NCBI RefSeq assembly: GCF_029525575.1
Contig: NZ_JAPDIA010000007.1
Location: forward strand, 62,001-126,000
Origin: Cohnella rhizosphaerae
GTDB taxonomy: Bacteria > Bacillota > Bacilli > Paenibacillales > Paenibacillaceae
Reading direction: 5' to 3'
DNA: 64,000 bases
The notes beneath the pieces were generated by a model. The model did not search any database. It was not told the origin of the DNA and saw only the letters and a list, made by a program, of their open reading frames with translations. The position numbers were made by a program, and so were the translations under genes. Of this stretch, positions 50,876 to 61,783 are shown one piece after another (the stretch's first letter is position 1; each line of letters opens with the position of its first letter).

Positions 50876-52001
50876 ATGCAGAAGAATGAAAGGCTGCGGA
50901 CGTACGCATTGTCCGAGATTGCGCATACGAAGGTGCACGGACGAACGACGGGGCGTCTCGATCCGCTGACGTTGTTCTGGACGGGGGAGCGGCGTCGAGT
51001 GGAACGTGAAGGCGAGCGAGCTGTGGATCGAAGTCGAATCGGACTACGATCGCAACGAGCCGTGGATCAGCGTCCTCGTGAACGGTGCGCAGGTGAGCAG
51101 GCAGATGATCGCGGCGGGCAGGCATTGGCTGTGCGTGTTCCGAGCGATGAACGAGGATACCGTCAAAAACGTGCGGATCGTCAAGGACACGCAGGCGATG
51201 AGCGGCGATCCAAGCTGCCTGCTGCAGATCCGGTCGGTTCGCTGCGACGGCGATTTCTTGCCCGTGACGGACAAGCCGCTGAAGATCGAGTTCATCGGCG
51301 ACAGCATCACGTCCGGGGAAGGCGCGATCGGCGCGGCCTGCGAGCAGGACTGGATCCCGATGTGGTTCAGCGCGATCGACAATTACGCGGCGATGACGGC
51401 CGAAGCGCTGGACGCCGAGTATCGGATTGTGTCGCAGAGCGGCTGGGGCGTCGTGACGGGCTGGGACAACAATCCGAAGTCGAATCTCCCGGATTATTAC
51501 GAGCAGGTATGCGGACTGCTAGCGGGAGACCGGAATCGGGAGCTAGGCGCGATGGAGGCGAACGACTTCGCCGCCTGGCAGCCGGATGCGGTGGTTGTCA
51601 ACCTGGGAACGAACGACGGCGGGGCGTTCAACTCGCCGGAGTGGCGGGACCCGCAGACGGGAGAGACGCACAAGCGGCGGCTGAACGCGGACGGCACGAT
51701 GAACGAAGACGATGTGGCGGACTTCGAGCGGGCGGTGGCGCGGTTTGCGGGCAAGCTGCGGCGCTGCAATCCGGGCGCGCATATCGTTTGGGCATACGGC
51801 ATGCTCGGCACGCCGATGCTGTCCGCGATCGAGCGGGCGGTGGACGCGTACCGGGCGCAGTCGGGCGATGCGCGCGTAACGGTCGTTCGTCTGCCGGAGA
51901 TGACGGCGGATACCGCCGGCGCGCGGCATCATCCCGGGAAGCAGGCGCATGCGCGGGCTGCCGCGGTGCTGGTCGGGGCGATTCGGCCGCTGCTGGATTA
52001 A
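50876..52001 (+). CDS. SGNH/GDSL-type esterase with N-terminal beta domain (CE2-like), one frameshift
   Basis: A hydrolase of about 375 residues. An N-terminal jelly-roll-like domain (KASELWIEVESDYDRNEPWI) is followed by the SGNH domain: block I IEFIGDSITSGEG with the nucleophile Ser, block III VVNLGTNDGG, and block V with the catalytic His in ARHHPGKQAH. This layout matches CE2-type acetyl esterases acting on polysaccharides. The frame breaks in five G at 50983-50987; with four, FWTGSGVEWNVKASE is continuous. ATG 50876 has GGGGGAA at proper distance; the ATG at 50861 does not. No signal peptide is seen, so it would act inside the cell. Confidence 0.8.
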
Positions 52002-52061
52002 GGCTGTTCGAATAAAGCCGGTAGATTAGAATTGTTCGATTAAATACGAGAGGGGCATTCG

Positions 52062-52562
52062 ATGATGCTGGCAACGATTCGATCGATCGAGAACGGCGAG
52101 GCTTACGAGGCGCGATTTGAGCGCGTATGGGGGCACTCGGTCGCGTCCGTCTGGGCGATGCTGACCGAAAACGAGCAGTTGGCGAAATGGTTTCCAGAAA
52201 TGAGCGTGGCGGACCTGCGCGTCGGCGGCGCATTCAAGTTCGACATGGGCGGGGGCAACGCGGAGCGAATGGAGATTGTCGCGCTCGAGCCGCTAACCGT
52301 GCTCGCGTATACGTGGGCGGAGGATCGCGTGCGCTTCGAGCTCGCCGAGACGCCGGAGGGCTGCCGGCTCGCGCTAGTCGAGCGCATCGCGCGAATCACC
52401 GACCACACGCCGCGCGATCTCGCCGGCTGGCATGTGTGCCTCGACGTCATCGCCGCGCTGCTGGACGGCAGAACGGTAGAGTCGCGCAAGGCGGATTGGG
52501 AGAAGGAATACGAAGCGTACAAGGGATTGGTCGAGCGGGTGCGCGCGGGCATGAGCGAATAG
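52062..52562 (+). CDS. SRPBCC (AHSA1-like) domain protein
   Basis: A 166-residue soluble protein of the START/AHSA1 fold: HSVASVWAMLTENEQLAKWF (the usual VW--LTDPE--A-WF motif), the FDMGGGNAERMEIVALEPL strand pair and LAGWHVCLDVIAALLDG in the C-terminal helix. These proteins bind hydrophobic ligands or act as co-chaperones; the ligand here is unknown. GAGGGG precedes the start. A second ATG follows at once and may be used. Confidence 0.8.
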   Translation: MMLATIRSIENGEAYEARFERVWGHSVASVWAMLTENEQLAKWFPEMSVADLRVGGAFKFDMGGGNAERMEIVALEPLTVLAYTWAEDRVRFELAETPEGCRLALVERIARITDHTPRDLAGWHVCLDVIAALLDGRTVESRKADWEKEYEAYKGLVERVRAGMSE

Positions 52563-52569
52563 AGGCTGA

Positions 52570-53394
52570 TAGAACCGGGCATCGGCGAAGTGCTGTCGTG
52601 TGAAAGCACTTCGTGCTCTGTGGCGCCGGGCATCGGCGAAGTGCTGTCGTGTGAAAGCACTTCGTGCTCTGTGACATCGGGTGTTGGCGAAGTGCTGTCG
52701 TGTGAAAGCACTTCGTGCTCTGTGACATCGGGTGTTGGCGAAGTGCTGTCGTGTGAAAGCACTTCGTGCTTTGTGGCGCCGGGTGTTGGCGAAGTGCTGT
52801 CGTGTGAAAGCACTTCGTGCTTTGTGGCGCCGGGTGTTGGCGAAGTGCTGTCGTGTGAAAGCACTTCGTGCTCTGTGACATCGGGTGTTGGCGAAGTGCT
52901 GTCGTGTGAAAGCACTTCGTGCTCTGTGACATCGGGTGTGGGAGAAGTGCTGTCGTGTGAAAGCACTTCGTGCTCTGTGACATCGGGTGTTGGCGAAGTG
53001 CTGTCGTGTGAAAGCACTTCGTGCTTTGTGGCGCCGGGTGTTGGCGAAGTGCTGTCGTGTGAAAGCACTTCGTGCTTTGTGACATCGGGTCTGGGAGAAG
53101 TGCTGTCGTGTGAAAGCACTTCGTGCTCTGTGACATCGGGTGTTGGCGAAGTGCTGTCGTGTGAAAGCACTTCGTGCTCTGTGACATCGGGTGTTGGCGA
53201 AGTGCTGTCGTGTGAAAGCACTTCGTGCTTTGTGGCGCCGGGTGTGGGAGAAGTGCTGTCGTGTGAAAGCACTTCGTGCTTTGTGGCGCCGGGTGTGGGA
53301 GAAGTGCTGTCGTGTGAAAGTACTTCGTGCTCTGTGACATCGGGTGTGGGAGAAGTGCTGTCGTGTGAAAGCACTTCGTGCTTTGCTGGGAACG
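52570..53394. repeat. 51-bp tandem repeat array no. 3, 16 hairpin-forming copies
   Basis: Sixteen copies at exact 51-base spacing; GAAGTGCT begins at 52587 and last at 53352. Each contains a near-constant inverted repeat, GAAGTGCT and AGCACTTC with a loop GTCGTGTGA between them, followed by GTGCT(C/T)TGTG and a variable linker of two main forms (ACATCGGGTGT and GCGCCGGGTGT) ending TTGGC or GGGAG. Either strand would give sixteen stem-loops in series. Frames remain open for hundreds of residues on both strands because 51 is divisible by three, but nothing indicates a protein. It lies between convergent genes. Unlike a CRISPR array, the segments between palindromes are not unique. Confidence 0.95.
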
Positions 53395-53404
53395 ACCAGG
53401 AATC

Positions 53405-53447
53405 AAAAAAGCGGGATGAGGCAGCGAACGCCGCTGCTTCATCCCGC
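53405..53447 (-). terminator. Terminator of the giant SLH protein gene
   Basis: GCGGGATGAGGCAGCG (53411-53426) pairs with CGCTGCTTCATCCCGC (53432-53447). On the minus strand six T follow (A run 53405-53410). It separates the gene from array no. 3. Confidence 0.85.
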
Positions 53448-53500
53448 ATTGCTAAGAGCTTCATTTGGAGCCGCATCTTAGGAAATGTGCCGCGATAGCT

Positions 53501-56500
53501 TTAAGCTTGCGCGTCAGGCAGGTCGATCGCTCGCAGCAGGGCGACGAGCGACTCGGCTAAAGTCGCATTGCCTCCCGGCTGGAACGCCTGGCCGCCGCGG
53601 CCTCGCAGTACGCCTTGCTGGCTCAGCGCGTAGACGCTGTCGCGCGCCCAGGCCGGGAGCGCCTTGTCGTCCGCGAAGACGGACGCCGGCGGAACGGAGT
53701 CGGCCGGCAGCTTGAGCGCCCGGAACAGCATGACGGCCATCTGCGCGCGCGTCACTTGTTGTTCAGGCCGGAAGCTGCCGTCCTCGAAGCCGGTGATGAT
53801 GCCGGCTCGGAACGCCGCGGCGACGGCACGCTGCTGCTCGTCGCCCAGTCGCGACACGTCGGCAAAAGGCGTGGCGCCGTCAGGCGCCTCAAGGCCCAGC
53901 GCGCGAACGAGCAGTTGCACCCACTCCGCCCGGTTGACCGGCTTGTTGGGATTAAACGGCTGGCCGACGGGCGGCAGATCCCAGATTTTCAGCTCGGCTG
54001 CCCTAAACAGATCCGCCTTGGCCCAGTGGTAGGCGATCACCTTCAGCACTTCCTTCAGTTCCGCCTCGGGCAGCTTGGTGCCGGGGTCTTCCTGGCCGGA
54101 TTGACCGCCGCTGCCGTTGTCGGACTGACTGCCGTTCCCGCTGCCATTGCTATTGCCATTCCCGTTATTCGGATTACCGCCGTTATCGGGATTGTTGCCG
54201 TTCCCGTTACCATTTCCGTTTCCGTTACCAGGGTTGTTCCCATTCCCGTTCCCGTTATCCGGATCGCCGCCGTCGTCACCCGACGAGCCGTAGATGCGAA
54301 CCTCGGTGATGCTGTTCCACTTGTTGATCGTATTGCCGGAGCCTGCGATGCGGATATACCTCGCCTTGGCATCGTTCAGCGCAAACGGCTCAAGGTCCGT
54401 GAAGCGGCCGGAGCTCTTGCCGTCGAACAGGGTACGCCATGTGTCTCCGTCGTCGGACACCTCGATGCGGAAGATCGTCGATCGCGCGGCGCCTTGGAAA
54501 AAGGCAATCGAAATCTGCGACAGCTCGCGGCTCTTGCCCAGATCGTACCGGAGCCACTGCTCGCCTTCGGCCGACCAGCGGGTCGACAGGTCGCCGTCGA
54601 TCGTTTTCTCCGGCCCGTTGCCTTCCTCATGGCCGCTGTCCGTCACGTCGACCGGCTGAATCCGCAGATGCGCCATCGGATCGTCGGCCGAATAGTCGCA
54701 GCCGCCTGCGTTCAGCTCGCACATATCGGCGCGATGCGGCGACACTTTCACATCGTCGTACCAGACGTAGGAGTCGTTCGCGGGCACATAGTCCTCGGTC
54801 GCGCCGCCGAAAAAGGAGGAGAAGTACGCCTTGTCCACCTTGTCGGCGTTGGTCACGAAGCGCAGGCCGCTCACTTTTGTCGCGTGCTGGCCGTTGTACC
54901 AGATCTCCACTTCGCCGTCGGGATTGGCCTGGCCGTTCGTGACGGTGTTCACCTTAACCCGCTGCACGATGTTGAACCATTCGCCCTTCGGAAAATAGAC
55001 AGGCGAGCCGTTGCGGTAGTTGAGGTCAGCCTCGTCACCGTATTGTCCCGCGTTGCCCATCGAATAAATGTACACGGCCGCTTGCCCGTCCTTGCGCCAG
55101 ATCAGGCGGGAGCTAAAACCATTTTCACCCGTGCAAATCTGACCCCCTGAGCAGGCCGCGCCGCCCGCCAGGCCGATGCCCAGCTTGCCGCCGAACTGCT
55201 TGGTGCCCCAGCTGAAATTCTCGTCGAACCGCACCCAGTATGACAAGTAATACTCATCGGCAGGCTTCACTTCGAACGGCGCCTGATAGCCGGAATCCTC
55301 CGGCCCGATCTTGCCCTTCGGATACAGAACCTTGAGCGACTTGAAGCCGCTGTGGCTGACGTCGGCATCAATCTGGCTCCGGTCGTCGCCGAGCAACCAC
55401 TTGGCCGTCCAGTCCATCTTCCGCCAGTCGTTCAGACTGTACGGCTGTCCGGCCGTGCCCAGCTCGAACGCGTTGACGCGCCGGTCCGCGCTCGGAGCGC
55501 CCGTGCCGGGATCGTTGCCGCCATCCGGGTCGCTGCCGTCGTCGGGATGAATGCCGCCACCCGGATCGTTGCCGCCGCCGGGACCGCCGCCGCCATTCTC
55601 CTCCGTGCCATAAAAACGTATTTCGGTGATGCTGTTCCACTTGTTGATCGTATTGCCGGAGCCTGCGATACGGATGTATCTTGCCTTGGCGTTGTTCAAC
55701 GCGAACGGCTCGAGATCCGTGAACCTGCCGGAGCTCTGTCCGTCGAACAGCGTATGCCACGTCTCTCCGTCGTCGGAGCTCTCAAGACGGAAGATCGTCG
55801 ACCGCGCGGCGCCCTGGAAAAAGGCGATCGACACCTGCGACAGCTCGCGGCTCTCGCTCAGATCGTACCGGATCCATTGCTCGCCCTCGGCCGACCAGCG
55901 CGTCGACAGATCGCCGTCGATCGTATTTTCCGGACCGTTGCCTTCCTCATGACCGCTGTCCGTCACGCCGGCCGGCTGAATGCGGTACGCCGCCATCGGA
56001 TCGTCGGACGAATAGTCGCAGCCGCCCGCGCCGAGCTCGCACAGGTCCGCAAGCCGCGTCGATACCTTCACGTCGTCGTACCAAATATACGAGTCGTTGG
56101 CCGGTACATAATCGTCGGTCGCGCCGCCGAAGAAGGAGGAGAAATACGCCTTGTCCACCTTGTCGGCGTTGGTCACGAAGCGCAGACCGGTCACCTTTGT
56201 CGCATGCTGGCCGTTATACCAGATCTCCACCTCGCCGTCGGGATTGGCCTGGCCGTTCGTGACGGTGTTCACCTTGACGCGCTGCACGATGTTGAACCAG
56301 GTTCCCTTCGGATAATAGACGGGCGAGCCGTTGCGGTAATTGAGGTCGGCCTCGTCGCCGTACTGTCCCGCGTTGCCCATCGAATAAATGTACACGGCCG
56401 CCTGCCCGTCCTTGCGCCAGATGAGGCGGGAGCTGAAGCCGTTTTCGCCCGTGCAGATCTGACCGCCCGAGCAGGCGCCGCCGCCTGCGAGACCGATGCC

Positions 56501-58178
56501 CAGCTTGCCGCCGAACTGCTTGGTGCCCCAGCTGAAGTCCTCGCTGAACCGCACCCAATACGACAAATAGTACTCGTCCGCGTGCTTCAGCTCGAACGGC
56601 GCCTGGTAGCCGGAAGCTTCCGGCCCGATCTTGCCTTTCGGATACAGCACCTTGAGCGACTTGAAGCCGCTATGGCTGACGCTGTCGTCGATCTGGCTCC
56701 GGTCGTCGCCGAGCAGCCACTTCGCCGTCCAGCTCGCCTGCGTCCAGTCCGCGAGACCATACGGCTGTCCGGCCGTGCCCGTCTCGAACGTGTTGACCAG
56801 CTTATCCTTCAGCGGCGGCCCGCCGGGATCGTCCTTTTGCACGCCGTAAATGCGCACCTCGGAGATGCTGTTCCACTTGTTGACCGTATTGCCGGAGCCT
56901 GCGATGCGGATGTAACGCGCCTTGGCATCGGTCAGGACAAACGGCTCGGGCTCCGTCGTCTTGCCGGCGCTCTGCCCCTCGAACAGTGTGGTCCACGTAT
57001 CACCGTCGTCTGAGCCTTCAATGCGAAGCTTCGTCGACCGCACGTGCCCTTGGTAAAAGGCGATCGACACCTGCGACAGCTCGCGGCTCTCGCCCAGATC
57101 GTACCGAATCCACTGTTCGCCTTCGGCGGACCAGCGCGTCGTCAGATCGTCGTCGAGCGTCTTTTCCGGACCGTTGCCTTCCTCATAGGTGCTGGCGGTC
57201 ACGCTGACCGGACGAATGCGCAGATCGTTCAGCGGGTCGGTCGTCTCGTCGTCCCACTCGCCGTTGCAGCCCCCCTTGTCGAGCTCGCAGATGTCGGCGC
57301 TGTTCGTGGATACTTTTACATCGTCGTACCAAATGTAAGAGTCGTTCGCCGGCGCGAAGGAAGCGGTCGCTCCCCCCGGCGAAGGACGAGAAGTACGCCT
57401 TATCCACCTTGTCAGCGTTGGTCACGAAGCGCAGGCCGGTGATTTTTGCCGCGGATTGGCCGTTGTACCAGATCTCGATCTCGCCGTCGGGATTGGCCTG
57501 GCCGTTGGTCACGGTGTTCACCTTGAGCCGCTGCACGATATTGACCCATTGCTCCTTGGGATAGTAGACGTCCGAACCGTTGTGCTGAAGAACGGCGTAG
57601 TCGCCGTACTCGCCTGCGTGGCCCATCGAGTAATAGTAGATGGCGGCCTGGCCGCCCTTGCGCCAGATGAGGCGGGAGCTGAAGCCGTTCTCGCCCGTGC
57701 ACACCTCGCCGCCGGAGCAGGCGCCGCCGCCCGCCAGGCCGATGCCAACTTTGCCGGCATATTCCGTCGTGCCCCAGCTGAAATCCTGACTAAACTTCAC
57801 CCAGTAGGAGAGGTAGTACTCATCCGCGGATGGCAGCTGAAACGGCGACTGGTAGCCCGAATTCTCGGGTCCGATCTTGCCTTGCGGATAGAGGACCTTG
57901 AGCGACTTGCCGCCGCTGTGGCTTGTGGCAGCGTCGATCTGGCTTCTGCCGTCGCCAAGCAGCCAGGGCGCGTTCCAGCCGGCGGACTCCCAGTCGGTCA
58001 GACCGTAGGGCTGGCCCGCGGTGCCGGTGTCGAACGAGTTTTGCAGCGCGCCGGAAGATGTTGCGGTTAAAGCGGGCGTGTTGGGCGCGGCTGCTGTGGC
58101 AGTGGGGGTTGGGGCAGCAGGTAGGCCGCCGACCGCCAGTAAGATGGCTGTGAGAATCGCTAGAAGCGTTCGTTTCAT
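53501..58178 (-). CDS. SLH-anchored surface protein with three lyase-like (PL14-type) and three F5/8C modules, one frameshift
   Basis: A cell-surface protein of about 1,558 residues. A signal peptide (about 1-32) leads into three repeats of a pair: a jelly-roll module resembling family-14 polysaccharide lyases (YYLSYWVKF, GENGFSSRLIWRK, WFNIVQRVKVNTVTNGQANP) and a discoidin/CBM32-type module (EEGNGPEKTIDGDLSTRWSA, ARYIRIAGSGNT). The pairs lie at about 56,850-58,030, 55,610-56,800 and 54,280-55,490. A Gly/Asn/Asp linker and two to three SLH repeats (FADVSRL, GIITGFEDGSFRPEQQVTRAQ) end the protein. Modules two and three are almost identical. The frame breaks in six C at 57372-57377. I infer binding to or cleavage of an acidic polysaccharide at the wall; the catalytic residues were not verified. 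Confidence 0.8.
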
Positions 58179-58689
58179 TCTTTGCTTTCCTCCCTGATCA
58201 GGCTCGTTAGGTTCGTTTTAGTTGCTTGAGGACCTTGATTGCGCAGGTTGATTGCGCAGGTGTCGGATATCGCTTGCAGGTTGTCGGATGTCGGTTGCAG
58301 AATAGTCGCGTTGGTTGCGAATGCGGATCGAAGCGCTTTCAATTTGCCGATGAAGCTGTGCCGGGAAAAGCATCTCGCCCCCTCTCGTCCCTGCACTCAT
58401 AGCGCCGTTCGCCGGATGAGCTCGCTCGGTTGAAGATGGCTACCTGAAGAGCTTACGCCCTCGGGAGGCGGGCTTCCATTTTCCAATGTTTTGGTTGTTT
58501 TCTTTTATTGAGGTCGGCGGGGCAGGCGGGTTGTTTTTTTATTTGGATTGTTTGCGATTTGACGGAAAGAGGGTGGGGGAGCTGGGAAACTTGTATAAAC
58601 GCAAGATCCTTTGCGTCCTTTGCGGCCGATGGGATAAGCTGTAGGTAACAGAACGAGGATCGGAAGATCGGAAGGACGGTTGAATCATC
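58179..58689. other. Intergenic region upstream of rlmH with short direct repeats
   Basis: No gene supported. Two adjacent copies of TTGATTGCGCAGG (58235-58247 and 58248-58260) are followed by two copies of TGTCGGAT(A/G)TCG(C/G)TTGCAG (58261 and 58282). They lie 57-122 bases upstream of the divergent SLH gene, where operators could be, but no promoter is clear on either strand. Confidence 0.4.
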
Positions 58690-59173
58690 ATGATGCAAAT
58701 TCAAATCGTATGCGTGGGCAAGCTGAAGGAGAAGTATTGGTCGGACGGCGTAGCCGAATATTCGAAAAGGCTGGGCGCCTACGCCAGGCTCGACATCCGC
58801 GAGTTGCCGGACGAGAAGACGCCGGACGCCATGAGCCCGGCCGAAGAAGAGCAGGTCCGCGTCCGCGAAGGCGAGCGCATCCTCGCCGCGCTCAAGCCCG
58901 ACGCGCACGTCGTCGCGCTCGCCATCGACGGCGACGCTTGGTCCAGCGAGCAGCTCGCTGCGCACCTGGACCGCCAAGCCGTCTACGGCGGCGGCGCCGT
59001 CGCCTTCGTTATCGGCGGCTCGCTCGGCCTCTCGCCCGCCGTCTTGGCCCGCGCCGACAAAAAGCTGAGCTTCGGGCGGATGACCTATCCGCACCAGCTA
59101 ATGCGTGTGCTGCTGCTGGAGCAGGTGTATCGGGCGTTTAAGATCAATCGGGGGGGAACCGTATCACAAGTGA
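58690..59173 (+). CDS. rlmH: 23S rRNA (pseudouridine-1915-N3)-methyltransferase RlmH, frameshifted near the end
   Basis: A SPOUT-fold methyltransferase that modifies pseudouridine 1915 in helix 69 of 23S rRNA. Family marks: [12 protein letters not shown] at the start, [13 protein letters not shown] (the S-adenosylmethionine-binding knot), [21 protein letters not shown] and YRAFKINRG. The run of seven G at 59150-59156 breaks the last codons. With six, the protein ends in the normal GEPYHK and TGA at 59171-59173, about 160 residues, the usual length. Without repair it would read about 20 residues into AT-rich foreign DNA. Confidence 0.93.
59156..59173 (+). other. Candidate attachment site at the 3' end of rlmH
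   Basis: The last codons of rlmH read GAACCGTATCACAAGTGA. Staphylococcal SCC elements integrate in the same final codons (consensus close to GAAGCNTATCATAAATGA). Base composition changes from GC-rich to AT-rich immediately after the stop codon. A second copy that would mark the far end was not seen within the window. Confidence 0.5.
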
Positions 59174-59333
59174 TGGTAAAGGAAAAATTCGAATTGAAAA
59201 TTCCATTTTCATTAGTTCTAATGGAACAATAATCTTACTATAAGAACAGAAATTACTTATAAAAATAAAGGAATTTGCCACGAAATGTCGAAATGGGTAT
59301 TATTACACATTGACATTTGGGGTTGATTTTTAA

Positions 59334-60717
59334 ATGAGTGAGTTTGAATATAAGAGGATTAAACTAACAAACCTACTTGTAAACACGGAGAACTATAGAT
59401 TTAATCCCGTTGGTTCGCAAATTGAAGCTATTCATGTAATGGTTAGAGAGCAGAATAGTAAGTCTGCAAATAAATTGTATAATTTGGCACTTGATATATT
59501 GCAGAAAGGCTTGAATCCCTCTGACCTCACAGTAGTTAGTCCGTATAACGACGATGGGAATCTGTTTGTAGTACATGAAGGAAATAGAAGAATAACAACG
59601 CTGAAGCTCCTGTTCCAACCTGAATTAATTCCACAAGAGTTTAAAAGCTTACAAAGTAAGTTTCGTGAACTTCACATTAACAATGATTTGTCTCGATTTG
59701 AGGAGCTTATGTGTGTTGTTTATGATACATATGAGGAAGCAGATCACTGGATAGAAATTAAACATACAGGTGAAATGGATGGAGTCGGCACTGTTAGGTG
59801 GGACACTGAACAACAAGAGAGATTTAAGGCAAACACTGGGGGGAAGCAAGTCAGCTATCTTGCAAACGTTGGAATTGGTCGAACAGAGTGAACATTTCAA
59901 AAAAAGAAACAAAGGAGAATGCTCAAATAATTGGGGTTACAAATCTTGAACGATTAATTAGCGACCCTGATGTTAGGAGTTTTTTTGGGTATAAAGGTTA
60001 AGAACAATGAAATGACATTAGAAAAACCAGAACAAGAGGTAGCCAAAGGCCTAACTAAAATTATAAACGATCTATCCAATAAAAAAAATTATTGTTAATG
60101 ATATCTACTATAAAAAGGATCGTTTAAAGTACTTAGATACCTTTGAGGACAGTGAAATCCCTCAAAATTATGTCGAGGATGAGAAAAACGGAGCAAAGGT
60201 CAGTCCCGGTGGAAAAGATGCCGACAAAGATAAAGGTAAAGAAAAGCCGACTCTAAAACCCAAAAGAACTGTCAGTCGGCCAGTTTCAACAAAGCGCAAA
60301 AATCTTATTCCGACTGATTATGTTGTTAGACCTAAAGACGATAGAGTGAATAACATTTATAGGGAGTTAAAACAGCTTGAGGTTGAAAAGTTCACAAACT
60401 CAGCATCCGTAATGTTGCGGGTTTTCATAGAGTTAAGTATTGATTATTACTTATCCATAAACCCAATTAGTGGTGTCGATGCTTCAAAATCTCTCAACCA
60501 AAAATTGTCTGGAGTTATTGATTATTTGGAAAAGAGCGCTGTACTGACAAGGAAAGAGTTACAAGGTGCGAGATATGTGTTATCCTCAAAAAGTGTAAGC
60601 TCAACGGAGAACTTGAATGCATACGTTCATAGTAGGATGGTTTATCCGAGTGAATCTGAAATAAAGACAACGTGGGACAACATAGCATTGTTTATTAAGA
60701 CAATATTAGCAAACTAG
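59334..60717 (+). CDS. ParB/Srx-like N-terminal domain protein of the AT-rich island, four frameshifts
   Basis: A protein of about 458 residues when single bases are removed from four homopolymers (six G at 59838, seven A at 59899, seven T at 59980, eight A at 60081). The N-terminal part has the ParB/sulfiredoxin pattern: a KLTNLLVNTENYRF opening and VVHEGNRRITTLKLL, corresponding to the GERRxxA box of ParB nucleases/CTPases. The middle is charged and Lys-rich. The C-terminal 130 residues are helical (VMLRVFIELSIDYYL, then LNAYVHSRMVYPS) and vaguely resemble HEPN/DUF4145-type domains. It is followed ten bases later by an adenine methylase, so a DNA modification or restriction role is possible. 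AT-rich codons differ from the rest of the window. Confidence 0.6.
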
Positions 60718-60727
60718 GAGTTTTTAT

Positions 60728-61592
60728 ATGACATATACATCGCCATTAAGGTACCCAGGAGGGAAAAGCGCATTAGCAAATTATATAAAATTGTTAGTTC
60801 AAGAGAATGACTTATTAGACGGTGTATATGTAGAGCCATTTGCGGGAGGTGCGGGAGTAGCCCTCTCGCTTCTCTTTAATGAATATATGTCACGGATAGT
60901 TATAAATGATTTGAATAGTTCGATTCATGCGTTTTGGTATTCAGTTCTAAATCACACACAGGAACTTTGCGAATTAATTGAAGAAACGAATGTTACTGTT
61001 GCTGAATGGCAAAATCAAAAAAATGGCCCAAGAAAACGAAAATGCCAGTTTGCTTGAGTTGGGGTTTTCGACCTTCTTTTTTAAATCGAACGAATAGATC
61101 AGGCATAATAAATGGTGGAATTATTGGCGGGCTTGAACAGCAAGGTGAGTGGAAAATAGATGCGAGATATAATAAACAAGATTTAATAAGCAGAATCCAA
61201 AAAAATAGCAAGATATAGGGATAGAATCGCACTTTATAATTATGATGCCTCAAGATTAATTCAAGAAGTTGTTCCTAATTTGCCAGAGAGAACTTTTGTT
61301 TATTTAGACCCGCCGTATTATAAAAAAAGGACAGGATTTATACCAAAACCATTTTATTCATGAAGATCATGAAGCATTGGCTAATTTAATGATACAAAAT
61401 CGCAATAGGCATTGGCTAATTACCTATGACAATATAGAACCAATTCGAGTAATGTACGAAGAGATGAGACATATTACATACTCTCTTAATTATAGTGCCG
61501 CAAATAGATATGCTGGTTCAGAGATAATGATTTATTCGGATAATATGATTATTCCAGAAGTAGATAACCCAATAAAAGTGAAGATTGGGTAG
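60728..61592 (+). CDS. Dam/D12-class N6-adenine DNA methyltransferase, four frameshifts
   Basis: A methyltransferase of about 287 residues. Motif X PLRYPGGKSALANYI and motif I EPFAGGAGVALSLLF (S-adenosylmethionine binding) begin it. Motif IV VYLDPPYYKK is the catalytic DPPY. The substrate region has LNRTNRSGIINGGIIGG as in Dam-type enzymes. Breaks at seven A (61017), six T (61077), seven A (61199) and seven A (61322) are each repaired by dropping one base. It lies directly behind the ParB-like gene. Whether it is a lone methylase or belongs to a restriction system cannot be seen; no obvious endonuclease is in the window. Confidence 0.8.
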
Positions 61593-61597
61593 TCATA

Positions 61598-61635
61598 GAT
61601 AAAGCACAAGCTCAAAATGGGCCCTGTGCTTTATC
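61598..61635. terminator. Possible bidirectional terminator after the methylase
   Basis: GATAAAGCACA (61598-61608) pairs exactly with TGTGCTTTATC (61625-61635), with a further short pairing inside. It lies six bases after the methylase stop. A/T pairs at the base can give a T run in either direction. Confidence 0.6.
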
Positions 61636-61783
61636 TTTATTTAAACGAATTCATGATTTTCAAGGAAATATTCCTAATCATTTAAATGTACCGAATATCT
61701 ATTGATCTTAAAATTACTATCAACTTTCCAATTTATTCACTTGCACTAGGCATTGGAATAGAAGACTTTTCCGGACGAAATTT

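Noticed and set aside
52570..53394. CRISPR-like appearance of array no. 3 (palindromic repeats at regular spacing)
   Set aside because: The segments between palindromes are near copies of two forms, not unique spacers, and no cas genes are in the window.
52103..53476. Long open frames on both strands through array no. 3 (300-450 residues)
   Set aside because: The period is divisible by three and lacks stops, so frames stay open by chance. Unit differences change amino acids in the frames examined, and no ribosome site or family match is present.
58690..59232. An RlmH variant with a C-terminal extension
   Set aside because: The seven-G run hides the normal EPYHK end; the extra residues are read from the AT-rich DNA behind the gene.
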